DNA of 64,000 bases from NCBI RefSeq assembly GCF_003369915.1, contig NC_046675.1, positions 15,190,001-15,254,000 on the forward strand, in the 5' to 3' direction. A program made the position numbers and the translations under genes. Below are positions 1 through 12,286 of this stretch, one piece after another (position 1 is the first letter of the stretch; every line of letters starts with the position of its first letter). Source of the stretch: Drosophila miranda. Its lineage: Eukaryota > Arthropoda > Insecta > Diptera > Drosophilidae. Under the pieces are notes generated by a model that was not told the origin of the DNA, did no database searches, and saw nothing but the letters and a program-made list of their open reading frames with translations.

Positions 1-1873
1 GTATGCCATCTCGCAGGATCTGCCGCCGGGTAAATTTGCCGAGTCCAAGCGTAAAATAGAAAAGAAATACGATGAAGTCGAACGGCGACTGATCGAAGAG
101 TTTGCCACTGCCCAGAAGAGCGAGGATATTGAGCGAATGAAGGCACTGGCGCAGATACTCTCCCAATTCAAGGGCTACGCACAGTGCGTGGACGCTTACA
201 TCGAGCAGAGTCAGATGCAGCCGTACAGCGGCAACATATTCATTGGGATTGTGCCGCTGTGCAAACATCACTATGAGATCATCAAGAAAGTGTTTGCCAA
301 CCCACAGCAGGTCATGTCCAAGTTCATACTGAACATCTATCAGCTGAAGCTGCATCAGTATGCAATGACCAAGCTGGAGGACAAAAAGGATGAGGAGAAG
401 TACCTACGCACCCTCTACGAACTGTATTCACGGTAAAATATCCAACCAATAGCAGCCAGTTGCATAGTCTAATATTTCCCCTTGCAGCACATTGAAACTT
501 TCCACCGATTTGCAAATCTACATGTCCACCATCGATGATGATCTGCTGCAGAAGCTAACGCAACAGATTTTCATGAAGAACCTGGCCAGCTATGCCGAAA
601 TGGAAACTAAATGCCTGACAGCCAAATGCTCATCGGAGCTGGAGAAATTTTATGCCAGCAAGAAGCATCAGAAGACGCAGACCACCAAGGGTTTTCGTCG
701 CAACATGGAGGTGCTGATTGCCACGCGGGCGAACATCAACATAGCCGCCATCGAAGACTATGGCGGCGAGACGTTTCTCTCCGAGGAGCTGGCCATCAAT
801 ATGCTGCAAGAGGCCAAAGCCGCATTGAAGCGCTGTCGCCTACTCTCCACCGAGGCCGAGCTGCCCGCCAATGCCATTAAGCTGAATGACATTCTGCTGC
901 GCTTTCTGATGCACGAGCATGTGGATTATGCCCTGGAGCTGGGCCTCCAGGCAGTGCCACTGGCCGAGGGCAAGGTATTCCCGCAGCTCTATTTTTTTGA
1001 TGTGGTGCAAAAGACAAACATAATTGTGCATCTGCTGGATAAGTTGTGCAACACCTCAGTAATACCTTGTGTGAGGTGAGCGTGCATCATCATATACCAT
1101 ATACTAGAGTGTCCTAAAAACCCTATTTGTTAATTACAGCAACACGGCCAAGTATTCGGACTACGTGTTCAAGAAGCGCATACTGATGGAGCAGATCGAA
1201 ACGAAGCTGGATCAGGGTCTGGATCGTTCTATTAGCGCTGTCATTGGCTGGGTCAAGGTCTACCTGCAGTGCGAGCAAAAGAAAACCGACTACAAGCCAG
1301 AGATTGATGTCGATACCATATCCTCAGCTGTAAGAAGGGTGCATCCATGAGTGAAATGTTTATAAATAATTTATCTTATCTTATCCCCTAGGCTTGTCTG
1401 CAAGTTGTGCAAAGCCTTCAGCCCGTGATAGTGCAGATCAAAAAGTGCGTGGACGGCGAGAACTTGCAGAATGTTCTCACAGAATTCGGCACACGACTGC
1501 ATCGTGTTATCTACGATCACCTGCAGACGATGCAATTCAATACGGCCGGTGCCATGTGCGCCATTTGCGATGTGAACGAGTATCGCAAGTGCATTAGGGA
1601 GCTAGACAGCGCACTGGTGACGCAGCTGTTCGACATACTCCACGCCCTGTGTAATCTGCTGCTGGTGAAGCCACAGAACCTTCAAGAGGTGTGTACGGGC
1701 GATACTTTGGTGAGTGGCGATTGAGTTTCCCCGTCTGTGGGCTGTCTAACGTTTTATCATCCCATCAAATATAGAACTATCTGGACAAGTCTGTGGTGAG
1801 GCAATTCATTCAGCTGCGCACTGATTTTCGGGTCATCAAGAACACCAACTATCTGAAGGGGATCATTGAGTGA
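1..1873 (+). CDS. Sec10: Sec10 / EXOC5, exocyst subunit (3' part)
   Basis: Sec10 is a subunit of the octameric exocyst, which tethers secretory vesicles to the plasma membrane. The window holds the last 541 or so residues of a protein that is usually about 700 long; the 5' end lies outside. Coding exons by splice sites and phase: 2-432, 488-1075, 1140-1329, 1392-1709, 1775-1873, ending LKGIIE and TGA. All introns are 55-65 nt with GT-AG ends. The product is alpha-helical and hydrophilic with no signal peptide or membrane segment, as expected for this CATCHR-type tether. I recognise it from family memory (stretches such as QFKGYAQCVDAYIEQ and YSDYVFKKRILMEQIE). The reading frame is intact throughout. 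The next gene, Npc2f, follows on the same strand after about 680 bp. Confidence 0.92.
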
Positions 1874-2550
1874 GAGAGAGCGCAGCGCATAGCCCCGCCG
1901 ATGAGTCACATTCCGAAATTTTCCACCTAGAGCGGTGCTTTCTGTGAATTGATTGGATTGATATATTGAATGGGGAGGACATTATCAAATAATATTTCAT
2001 TATAGTACACTCTTGGTTCTTTAACTTTCAATTAAGCTCGAGTGGCGGCTGGTGGTTCTTGGTTTTATCTACTCGAACACGACAACAAAACCACTTAATT
2101 TATTTTTTTCCCGTATGGGTTTCTACGCGTGTCGCCCGGCCCCATTCCCCATTGCAATGGATCCAAAACAAACCCTTGACGACGTCACCGGCTACATTTC
2201 TATCTAAGTATGAGTAGGAGTAAGACTCCGAGCTAGCTCCCAGTCAATAAATCAAAGTTTATGGCCGCTCCCGAGAGGGCGCTCTCCCACGGCAGATACC
2301 AGCCGGAGTGGCCAGCGTTCGTTCGGGCCACTATAAGGCGGTGGCTCTGGTGCCAGTTACCTGTTAGCCGTGAAGCAGTCCGTATCTGCGACCAAAGAAA
2401 ACCGTTGACCGACCGTTCGTGATCCGCATTATCGATCCTCTTTGTTATTGTTATTGATATTTTGGAAACGAAACAATTTCTGCACACCTACGCGAATACG
2501 CGAAAAGCTTAACGACCCACTTATTCTAATCGTTGCGATCGAATTAAGCC
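1874..2550. other. Sec10-Npc2f intergenic region
   Basis: These 677 bases hold the Sec10 3' UTR and presumably the Npc2f promoter and 5' UTR. A TATA-like ACTATAAGG near 2329-2337 lies about 215 bp before the Npc2f start codon and could set its start site. No convincing reading frame or RNA gene is seen. Confidence 0.5.
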
Positions 2551-4786
2551 ATGCGGGGCGCTACAGTTTATTACCTTAAAATACTCTTGGCCATTTGTAC
2601 GGTCCACGAAATGGCCGGCGGTCTCATCAGGAACACCACGGATGCCGCCTACAAGAAGTATCTGTCCCTCAAGTCGCTGCCATTCGAAGACTGCGGTGAG
2701 TAGAACCCGGAGGAGGTGGTGTGTTTGAAAGTGTAACCCAGACAAGTATCCCATCGACCGAAAGAAACATCATACCATAAATATGTACCGGAAATCGGAA
2801 ACAAAATATTTTGTAGCGTCATCGAGTAAGTGTTACGAACCATTATAAATACCTCAGAGAGAAATCTCATCCCATTATTTGGGTTCTACACCTACATTCA
2901 TAAAAAATATAAGTATCGTAAAACATACTTTTATTTCTGATAATGTCACAATGATATTACGATTTTCTCCGAACAAAGAATATAGTGCGTAAAAAGATAA
3001 ATACTTTGGTATATTACTATTATCAATCAATGGGAATATCTAATCGGAGTGCAAAATTTAAAATAATGAAACGAAATTAATTGAACGATTATTAAGTACT
3101 TTCCTTCTGGGTGGGAAAAAACCAATGAGGCATGGGAAAATAAACGAAAGTAGTTTGAATCGAGTATTTACAACGATAAAGATTCAAAGACTTATCCAAT
3201 CATCAAATTATACAGCATCAAATTTGTAATACTTTAAACCATTTTAAAAACCCTAACGATTCGGAAATCTCTCTAAGAGTATCAGACATATTGATAAAGG
3301 TTAATTCCATTCTGGTTTTTACCGTTTGTTTGATTAAGTGGATTATTTATTGACTGACACACAAAATCAATGATTTATGCTCTGGTCTAAACTGGATTAT
3401 GAACAATAGTAAGTACGAGTATCATACCCTTAAGTTAAGAGAGATTACCTTGCAGTTTCGATTAGACCCCCCGACAGGACTGAAATAAATGTCAAATGAA
3501 TGAATAGATTACATTGAGCTGCTGCTAAATTTGAAAGATAGATATTGTTTTGAAGGCCTTGGAAAGTGCAGTTGGTCAACGATTAGGGAATATATACAAT
3601 GTGCTCGTTGCAGAGATAACCCTGCCAGGAGAATGGCATTGGGTGTACCAAAAGTAATATCAAACTGGAATGATTCCTAAGTCTATTCTTTTAGTCTAAA
3701 CTACTTATTATAATATTCAACTGGAAAGATTCCTCACCCAAAACAATTTTTTCTTTCTGATCTTGTTCTGATTTTTTTTTGCAGGTTCTTTGTACAGAGT
3801 CAACTACCTGGACATCGAGAGCTGCTCAACATTACCTTGCTCCATGAAACGGAATGCGATTATTAAGGTGACGGTGCTCTTCGATGATAACGGTAAGACT
3901 AAAACCCCACTGATAACACGCGATCCTATGCATCCAATTGTACTATGAAATGTACGAGCGAGACCAAAAACCACTCGGAAATAAAAATAGATCTGCGCGG
4001 GCGAAGAGATTGTACAAATATTGTATTGTAGTCAGGGAAGTAGACGTGTACGGATACGGTAGTGTGTGAACCAGGCGATAATAATTCGTGTATGCCATAA
4101 AAGTAATTGATCCAAGATTGTAAATCACATCACAAAATAATTTGAGCAATTTAGCATTATATGACTTCACTTCTGTACTGCCTTCGGAGGAGGAGATAGC
4201 GATATCGATTCATAAATAAAATAAACTAATTTGTGCCTAATGATATTTTGATTAGTCAGCACAAAACAGTGCGAGTATCTATGTAGATGAATGGATTTCG
4301 GCACGTTTCAGATTTTTTTGAGTGTGAACAGAGGATTGGGCTTAAACGAAGATTGGCAAAAATAATTGCGATAAATATGGAATACCCTTCCGATTAGAAT
4401 GGAAGTCCGTCAAGTTTTCGACTCCGACTAATCGAATATACATATCACAGGCAATGGCGTCACCTTCCTGAAGCACGAAGTCCGCTGGGTGTTCAACTAT
4501 ATCAAGACCCAGGCGGCCATATCACCGGATCCATGCGATGGCGATCACGACTGTATCATGAGTGCCAGCGATGGCAAGACCTATTGGGCCAATATATTTG
4601 TGAACGAAACATTGCCGGTGGTAAGTAAAGATCACAATCCAATCTCATTATTCGCACGGATCATTAAGGTAGTTTTTCTTCCCTTCTCCCCCCTTTCAGA
4701 TGCGTGGCAGCATGCTGTGGGAATCCAAGGATGAGTGCAATCAGAACCTCATATGCTTTGAGGTCCCAGTGCTGATCACAGTGTGA
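2551..4786 (+). CDS. Npc2f: Npc2f, secreted ML-domain (NPC2-like) lipid-binding protein
   Basis: The gene encodes a 169-residue secreted protein of the MD-2-related lipid-recognition (ML) family, whose members bind sterols and other lipids in an immunoglobulin-like beta sandwich. Exons are 2551-2695, 3785-3892, 4451-4620 and 4700-4786. The first intron (1.09 kb) is long, the third (79 nt) is short. Residues 1 to about 23 form a hydrophobic signal peptide (YYLKILLAICTV). The mature part has the family cysteine pattern: FEDCG, ESCST, LPCSM, PDPCDGDHDC, DECNQNLICFE. It ends with the beta-strand FEVPVLITV. The position next to Sec10 and close to Kal1 matches Npc2f of D. melanogaster. The family is known for sterol transport and, in insects, immune or chemosensory roles; which applies here is not visible. 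Confidence 0.88.
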
Positions 4787-4831
4787 ATACGACTCGTACC
4801 GTACATATGTATACGATATACGTACAGCTAA

Positions 4832-4837
4832 AATAAA
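4832..4837 (+). terminator. Poly(A) signal of Npc2f
   Basis: A canonical AATAAA lies 46 bases after the Npc2f stop codon, a usual distance for a short 3' UTR. Confidence 0.6.
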
Positions 4838-5179
4838 GTAATTGGTGCATGCAAAACTACAGTGAAATTTGTGACTGTCTGCGTGTGTGTGCATCCTTTA
4901 ATGAAATTTGAATGAAACTCAGGGCGAAGAGACAGAGAGTGCAGCGGGAAGAGCGAGATCGGGCGAGTGGGTAGGCCGGAAAAACAATAAGAAAGGAGGG
5001 TAGATTCGAGGGACAACGACTTGATACCCATCGTTTCTGGCATTTGTTCAAATTTTGATTAAGTTTGAAGGATGTATTTAGTTACAGATTGGAATAAAAA
5101 AAAGAGATAATGAAGTAATCCAATTTTTGAGGAATTTCGATTTAAAATTTTAAAACTAAGGGACTGTATCTTCATAGAC

Positions 5180-5924
5180 TCTGACTCTATCTTGGTGGTG
5201 CTGATCGGGCATACAGAAATACCCATCTCTGCCAAGGGTATAACAATCACGAGATCTTTGCTTCGGCTGCTCCTGCTGAGACTCGTCGTCGTAGACTCAC
5301 GCACACTGACCGACAGCGAGAGAGGATAGAGAGAGTGAGAGACAGAGACAGAGAGCGGTCGAGAGCAGAGCACGGCGCTACAAGTGGAGCACACACTCGT
5401 GCAGGCAGGCAGGCAGGCAGCCCCCGAAGCGTATGTGGGAGAGGAGAGTAGCCGAAGAAGAGCCGAAGAGCGACCGAGCCCCACAGTTCAGCATCCAGAT
5501 GCACAGGGGGTCGCCCCTGCAATTGCGTTTGGGGCCCGGTCCGGCGGCCGGCCCCGGTGTGTCCGTTCAGTGTGTCAGTCAGTCTTTGCGGTTGCAACGC
5601 GACGGTCGACCCGAACCAAGCACTAAGCACCAGACCAGGCACCAGAAGACACCCATACACCAGTGCTCCAAAAGGAGCGGAACGGACACCGGGACAGTGC
5701 AAATCGAAAAACGGAACAGAAACAGAAACACAAACAAAAAACAGAGCCGGGCAAATATCGGGCGTAAATTAAATAATAAGATCAAAGAACTCGAACTTAA
5801 AGTTAAACCGCCTCGAACCGCCTGGGTTTCTTAGTGGATCATCGGATCGGAACGGGGATTCGATTCGGTGTGGGTGGAGCCAGAGCAAGTGCCGCTGAAG
5901 TTCCCCGAAAGCATTTCCATTATT
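5180..5924 (+). promoter_or_regulatory. Probable 5' UTR exon and promoter of Kal1
   Basis: This GC-rich block stands out from its AT-rich surroundings and ends at a perfect donor, ATT|GTAAGTACA, at 5924/5925. GAGAG-rich sequence at about 5320-5360 could bind GAGA factor. The next good acceptor before a start codon is TTTGCAG ending at 9820, just upstream of the Kal1 ATG. That pairing is inference. The start of the exon is not defined by the sequence. Short open frames inside look like chance or upstream ORFs and have no recognisable product. Confidence 0.45.
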
Positions 5925-7768
5925 GTAAGTACATACCTAAAAATGTATCGCACTCGTCTCTCGTTCGGTTGCCATTTGCGCAATTTTTGGTCGGCGTAAA
6001 ATGAGATTGCCTGCGTGCTAATTGCGGCAATCGTGGCGGACAGACGAACAGGCGGACAACGGACCGGGGTACTGCAGACAGAGGATAGGTGGGATGTGAT
6101 GTTGACAATCGGCAGGGCAGAGTCTTAGTGGTCATACCCTACGCATCGAATGTTTCTCTACAAATCGTAAAACCTTGAAGCTAGGAACTTGACACCGCCT
6201 TGACTTGAAACACTACATCCAAATGCTCCTCCGCTTTGTCAAGCTCCGTTTCGGTTGGGTTCTTTGTACATTTTCTGTTCAGCTAGTACCAAAACGTGGT
6301 CAGGATCAAGGTAACAAATGGCTTGTGGGAAAGCCCGCATCTCATATAACTCTAAATGAATGAATGAATTAATGAATGAAGCGCCCTGCTCGGGTATGGG
6401 GAGTGGTGCTGTGCGTCCATCATGTATCAAAGGGAATGGGTATATTAGATGATATAGGATCCTACCATATCCGCAAATAGGTTTCATTTCCAAAGCCTCC
6501 TCTTTGTAAGTCAAGAATTTAGTGTGAAATACACAAATTGACTCTTTTCTTTGGAGTTTCTGGGTTATCCCACGAATGTTTTTTCTGATTATATTCCACA
6601 ATAAATAATTGGTTCTGTATCTACTGTGATTCAGAATTGTTTGCTGGTGCCCGTTGTCCGTTGCCGTACCGCGAAAGAACTCCATTGAAGTTTTATTTTT
6701 AATTTGAGATCCTCCCCTCTGCTCAAAGGCATCTTAGCGCCGAAATTGATGATTGTTCCGCTTTGGGGTGTTTTGTTACTTTCAAGCTCACTTCCTTCTC
6801 TTTCCCTAAGGGTTTGGACGCAAAGCGTTTTTTCTGGAACTACCGATGCACTTCAGCAGAACCACAATACGATGACGTTGCTTGTTGTTAAACATATACT
6901 CTATTAAAGGGTACTAGGATGTGGAATAGATGTTTGAAACGCAGGAAAATTAAGTGTTTCAGACATGTGTGCCTCGAGAAAACCGTTCAGACTGGATTTC
7001 TATGCACCCATCTGTTTTTATTGACCGTTTATGATTGAAATCTTGAAGCTCGAGGCGTTTAGATCGGTTTTCTATATCTTATTGTAATTAGGTACCATAT
7101 ACTCAAAGTAAAATGGCATAGTAAACAGAAACACTAGAATATTAAAATTAAAATTAAAACAGACAGATATACAGGACATCAATTCACAAAATATTCTATT
7201 TAATACGGCCCATAAAACAAGTATAATCAGACAGGCTCCGTTTTTCACTTACTTTTGCGGATTACGTGTTCTGCCAAAACGGAGCCTGGCTGAATATATA
7301 TGTACAATATATTAAATATGAAAATATTTAATTTAAATTTTATTGTCAAAAATGAAAGTAAAAACACACTATCTTTACAACTTCCACTCTCGGAGCAGAT
7401 CTATTAGTTTCATATAGTACATTTTTATGTATGTATGCATAAATATTAAACTTTTAGTGAATGAATAAATGAACGATAGAAAATTATGCAACCAATCCCA
7501 AAAATCTGTACTAGAATCCCAATCATCGTAGTCATAGTTCAATGAGTTCCAATTGCCTGTCATTTGTAGCCACTCGCTTATGAGAAATTTGATCAACACC
7601 ATTCTACGAATGTGTTATAGTGGAGGGTCAGACGAGTATATCTACCATAAGATCTGCAAGGGTATCAAATATTTCGGTTCCCAAGAGCTAATCTTGCACT
7701 CTTAGTGTTGTTGCTGCTGCTGCTGTTGGTCAAAGTGTTAAACGATTTGCATCATATTACACACAGTT

Positions 7769-7842
7769 GCTGCTGTTGGTGCCGCTGCTGCTGCTGCTGC
7801 TGTTGCTGTTGCTCCTGGGTCTGGGTCTGGGTCTGGGTCTTG
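7769..7842. repeat. CTG and GGTCTG simple repeats
   Basis: A run of CTG-type triplets with some CTT/GTT is followed by about four GGTCTG hexamer units. It makes spurious leucine- or glutamine-rich frames on both strands. Confidence 0.85.
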
Positions 7843-9083
7843 GTGGATTGCCTGGCCATTGTCGCCAGAGTCGAAAGCGTCGAGCCTCGTGCTATTGCTA
7901 TTGTGCTAAGCTCCGCATGAAGAACGAGGCAGATGGAGGCGACGGAGCTGGAGGCAACGCTGCAACACTGGAGGCAAAACAAAAGCAACGCCAGAGCCAC
8001 CAGCAGCAGTGGCAGCGAGCGGCAGCGAGCAGCAGGAGGAACGGCAATCACCAACGATTTATCACAGCAACGACGTCAACGAAATCGATCCGGATCTTAG
8101 ACCCCCTCCCCCCTACCACCTACCACCACTACCGGAGTCACCCTGAATACAAGTATATATGTATCTATGTGCGAGTATGTGTTCTCCTTTCCCCCCTGTG
8201 TGATGTTTTGTTGTGTGCGTGAAGCATAAAATGTAATTTTGAATTTTTGAATCGTTAAAAGCAATTAATTGCCACTACGCAACGGCAGCCAGAATGGCGG
8301 GGCATGCCACTGCTCCACTCCGCTCCAACTGTCTCATCAGCATCAGACCGGCCCCCCATCCACATCCACATCCACATCCATTCAACCCACTCTCCCCTCC
8401 CCACCATTCCACACTCCGCACACATCTAGAGAACGAACCCCATTCATATGACAGGCTGCATGGTCGCCATAGCTTTACGAGTGTACTGCCCAATTTTGTT
8501 GCAAATTTTTCGTTCCGCGGAACTTGTGGTGCATTTCATCTCGTCTCCTCTTGGACGTTCGGTGTCGGTCGGTCTTCTGTCTTCTGTCTTCTGCCGTCCG
8601 TCGTCTTTCGTCGATCCGATGATCGTCGCGCGCACATTCATTTGTCGCTTAATGTCCCTCAGTTAGGCCGCCCCAGGCCGCAGGCCTCTGTGTGTCAGAG
8701 TCGGTGGCATCTCAGGCACTCCACTTCCACTCTCCTCCAAGCAACCACTGTACCACCACCGTACCACTGTTGCGCTGCTCCTGCTCTCTTATCCCCACAT
8801 TCTGCCTCTGTGCTGTGCTGTTCTGTTCTGCTCCCAGAGTGTCTGTATCGCCTTGGTATGTGCGGCATCTGCTGGCTAGGCTTCTGTGATGTGATCTGAT
8901 GATGATGCTGCTGAGGCTGCTGCTGCTGCTTCAGCTTCTGCGGTGGTGCTTCTTTCTGTGGATGTGGATGTGGTGACATCCACTTGCAGCACTCGCACAT
9001 TCGTCGTAGTCGTATTTTCTCTTGGTTGCACATTCACACGCATCAGCCAGAAAACAGCAACAGAAACAACAGCCGCCACATAA

Positions 9084-9120
9084 ACCGACGACCGACCGAC
9101 CGACCGACCGACCGACCGAC
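9084..9120. repeat. (GACC)n tetranucleotide microsatellite
   Basis: About nine near-perfect GACC/CCGA units occur in tandem. Confidence 0.9.
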
Positions 9121-9857
9121 CCGACCATCGACCATACCATAAAACATTAGTTTCCCATTTGCGTGCTAAATACCCTACATGGAATCCACCCGGGCATATC
9201 GATTGTTAGGGCTTGAATGTTTTGGCTTGGCTTCTAGGACCATACATATGTGATATGGGATGTGATACTTCTAAACTGAGCGCTCATTGTGGCTCGTCTC
9301 TGGCAGACCAGGTACGCCGGGATAGGCTCAATCATTGCTTGATTATCGAAATCTTTCGTCATTCTTCAGGGGAGTAGCCAATATCATGTGCAGGGTGACT
9401 GGAGAGTCGTATAAATCTGTAAGTCTTGGAATGGGGCAGCCGCAGCCTCTCTGTCTCGTTGTCCGTCCGATACCTCTCTCGTGGCACGCACTATGATGCG
9501 CGCTTTGAAGTCCTGTCAAGCACTTGAGATACATTTATGTATTTTTTGCATTTTCATTGCTTCGACTCGGCGGCGGGCGGGGGCCCGGGCGGCTGCGCAC
9601 AAATGCGAAGAATGATTAGTTAGTTGGTCATGCAAAATGGGTGAAACCGGTTCGGATCGTAAGGCATCGCATAGCGAACGATCCTTCCAGCATAATCAAC
9701 ATGCAGCATGTGGCATGCTGATGATCGGCAGCGGGGCACACAAATTATGAACGCACGGAATGTCCCAAGAGTCGAACGAGATGAGATGAGAAGAGAACTT
9801 ACCTGGCGAATCATTTGCAGATTGCAATCGTCGGAGCAGCATCGGGGCATCATCACC

Positions 9858-12121
9858 ATGGAAGTGCACTCCCTGAAGGCGGCCCTGCTGGCTCTTCTGT
9901 TGCTGCTGCTCCTGCTGGGGCATTGCTCCCCCTCGGCCACCGCCAGCCACCAGGTGCAGCGCCAGCGAGCGCCTTGGCTGCACGACAGCATCGACATTAA
10001 GGACAAGATCATAGAGCTGCAGTGTCTGGCGCGATGTGGGAGCACCACCAGCACACGGGCGGAGCGGGAGCGGTGCCTGGACCAGTGCATCCTGGAACTG
10101 CTGCGGGCACCGCGCGCCGGCAGCTGTCCCCCCCTGGGCAGGCAGACACGGCCGCGACTCTCCTGCCTGGACAACTGTGTCTACGATCACGACTGTGCCG
10201 ATGTGCAGAAGTGCTGTGTGTCCGCCTGCGGGCCGGTGTGCGTGGATCCGGTGGGGGTACGGAATGACACGGAACTGCCGCCGATACCCAGGATCCAGTA
10301 CTTCAAGATGTCACGCGGCCACAAGGTGGAGCTGCGCATCGAGTCGTCGCTGCTGGTCTACTACTTCCACGTGGAGGTGCGCTCCCACATCGGCCGCTTC
10401 TTCGCGCCCCGCAAGCTCGGCCTCTGGCAGTGGCAGAAGGTGGAGAAGATAATGGAGACGAACAGCGGGCGGAGCAAACTGTAGGTCACCCACCCACGGC
10501 CCAGTCGGCACCAATCGATGATTCCATTCCCTTACCTAATTCCAACCCACAGCACGGATGTCTTCTTCAACATGCGCCCGGGTCGCTGGTACCAGGTGCG
10601 GGTGGCGGCAGTTAATGCGTTTGGCTTCCGCGGCTACTCCCAGCCCACGCGCCCCTTCTCCTCGACTGGCAGTAAGTGTGGCCATAATCCCATCACGCCA
10701 TCCCCCCTCGGCTAATGCTAATGGTTGTTCTCACAGATCCGAAGCCACCCAAAGCCCCCAACGATTCGAAGATTATATCCAAGCAGTACGATGGACGCTT
10801 CATGAACGCCAAGCTGGTGTGGTGCCCCTCCAAGTCGAATCTGCCCGTGGAAAAGTACAAGATCATTTGGTCGCTCTATGTGAACAGTGCAGAGGCCTCG
10901 ATGATCACCCAGGACACATATGTGAAGGATGTAAGTCTGCCCAAAACACGACTCCAGCTCGCCAAAGTTCCTGTTTAATAATTCTTGTCATGCTACCCCC
11001 ACAGTCGCACCAGTTCGAGATCAGGAAACTGTTGCCCAACTCCTCGTACTACATACAGGTGCAGGCCATTTCCTACAGCGGCTCCCGTCGCCTGAAATCC
11101 GACAAGAAGTCGTTGCTGTTCAACACCACGCTGCAGTCCCTCGAGCCCTATGCTCCACTGCAGTGCTCCTCGCACAGCTTTAAGCGCAAGTATCATCACA
11201 TCACCAGCTCCAGCTCCACCACCAGCACCAGCACGGAGAGAACTTCCACGCCGGTCAACATCAATGAAGTTGCACCCGTCGTGAATCGGACCAGCGCCGC
11301 TGCCACCTCGCATGATGTGCGTTTCCGGCTGAACCGGAAATTCGGCATGATTGTGCAGATTTTGGGATTCCAGCCACACAAGGAGAAGTAAGCGATGCTC
11401 TCATGCTGTGCTCGTGTGCCCGTGCTCTCCGTACACATGTTATGCAATGATTTTTGTAAACATTTCTGCCCCAAAAAACAAAAAAAAAAAAACACTTTCT
11501 GATGCCGCATTCGATTACAGGGTCTATGAACTGTGTCCCCAGGAAACCAACTGCGAACAGCGCGAGTTCAGTGCGATTCGAGCCAAAGTAAGTACCGTAC
11601 CCGCACTCCAACCACACCCACACACACACACAGACACAAGCAATGCTGACGGCTGCCACGAGCCACAGCAAGCCACCGCTAGCCGGGTTCGTGCCATTCG
11701 GAAGCCAGCCGCCCCCATCGATGGCCAGCCCAGTGATTAGCACATTGCCTATAAGTATTTCTTACATGGCAGAATTCATGTTCGTTGGCGTTGGACACGT
11801 TTTTACAGCGCCACGTACGTGGTTTAATTGTTGTTAGGAAATTCGATCCTAAAGGTCTAGGTGGAAGGGACAAAGATCAAGGATTTGCACAGAACCCAAA
11901 ATAACCCAAATAAATACGATATTTTTGGCATTCTTTTGCAGAAAGATTCTCTGGAGTTCAGCAAGCTCAAATACAACACCACGTACGTGCTGAAGGCCCT
12001 GCGATCCAATCCAAACTCTGTGCTGGACGAAACGAGGAATGTATTCACCTTCACAACGCCCAAGTGTGAGAATTTCCGCAAGAGTTTTCCCAAGCTGGTA
12101 ATCAAGTGCGGCGGCGAGTAA
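9858..12121 (+). CDS. Kal1: Kal1, anosmin-1 orthologue (WAP + fibronectin III)
   Basis: The gene encodes a 521-residue secreted matrix protein, orthologue of human ANOS1 (Kallmann syndrome 1), which binds heparan sulfate and affects cell adhesion and axon or neuron guidance. Coding exons: 9858-10480, 10553-10671, 10737-10930, 11005-11387, 11521-11587, 11942-12121. A strong signal peptide with a leucine run covers residues 1 to about 29. A cysteine-rich part follows, then a whey acidic protein (WAP) domain at about 88-130 (GSCPPLG, CVYDHDCADVQKCC). The rest is made of fibronectin III-like repeats (WYQVRVAAVNAFGFRGYS; SSYYIQVQAISYSGSR). A Ser/Thr-rich linker lies near 11200-11240. The ATG at 9858 was chosen because the signal peptide starts there and an acceptor lies at 9820; the longer upstream open frame has no such support. 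The gene converges on Slimp, 165 bp apart. Confidence 0.9.
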
Positions 12122-12286
12122 GCAACGCCTCAGCCAGAGTAAGCGATGGAGAGAGTTCAGACGCACCCCCCCAGACCATGAGATTATACTAGATTGTAAA
12201 TAATTGTATGTAAAACTTAACTTTTTACTTATTGTTAGACCTAAGCACACCACATACAAACTGAACAAAGATCCCTCTCTCGATCT

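Larger units (their letters stand above)
5925..9820 (+). other. Probable first intron of Kal1
   Basis: This 3.9 kb stretch lies between the putative 5' UTR donor and the acceptor at 9820. It holds AT-rich sequence, CTG and GGTCTG simple repeats (7769-7842) and a GACC-type repeat (9084-9120). No supported gene is seen on either strand; the open frames here are low-complexity (poly-Leu, His/Pro) and have no family resemblance. Confidence 0.45.

Noticed and set aside
5247-5702. Overlapping frames on both strands in the putative 5' UTR exon
   Set aside because: GC-rich sequence opens several frames by chance; none has a recognisable product.
7767-8222. 151-codon frame beginning with a leucine run
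   Set aside because: The leucine run is the CTG microsatellite; the remainder is low-complexity and overlaps open frames on the opposite strand.
8294-8899. 201-codon plus-strand frame
   Set aside because: His/Pro/Ser-rich translation of CCACAT and CTCC repeats; no domain and no splice context.
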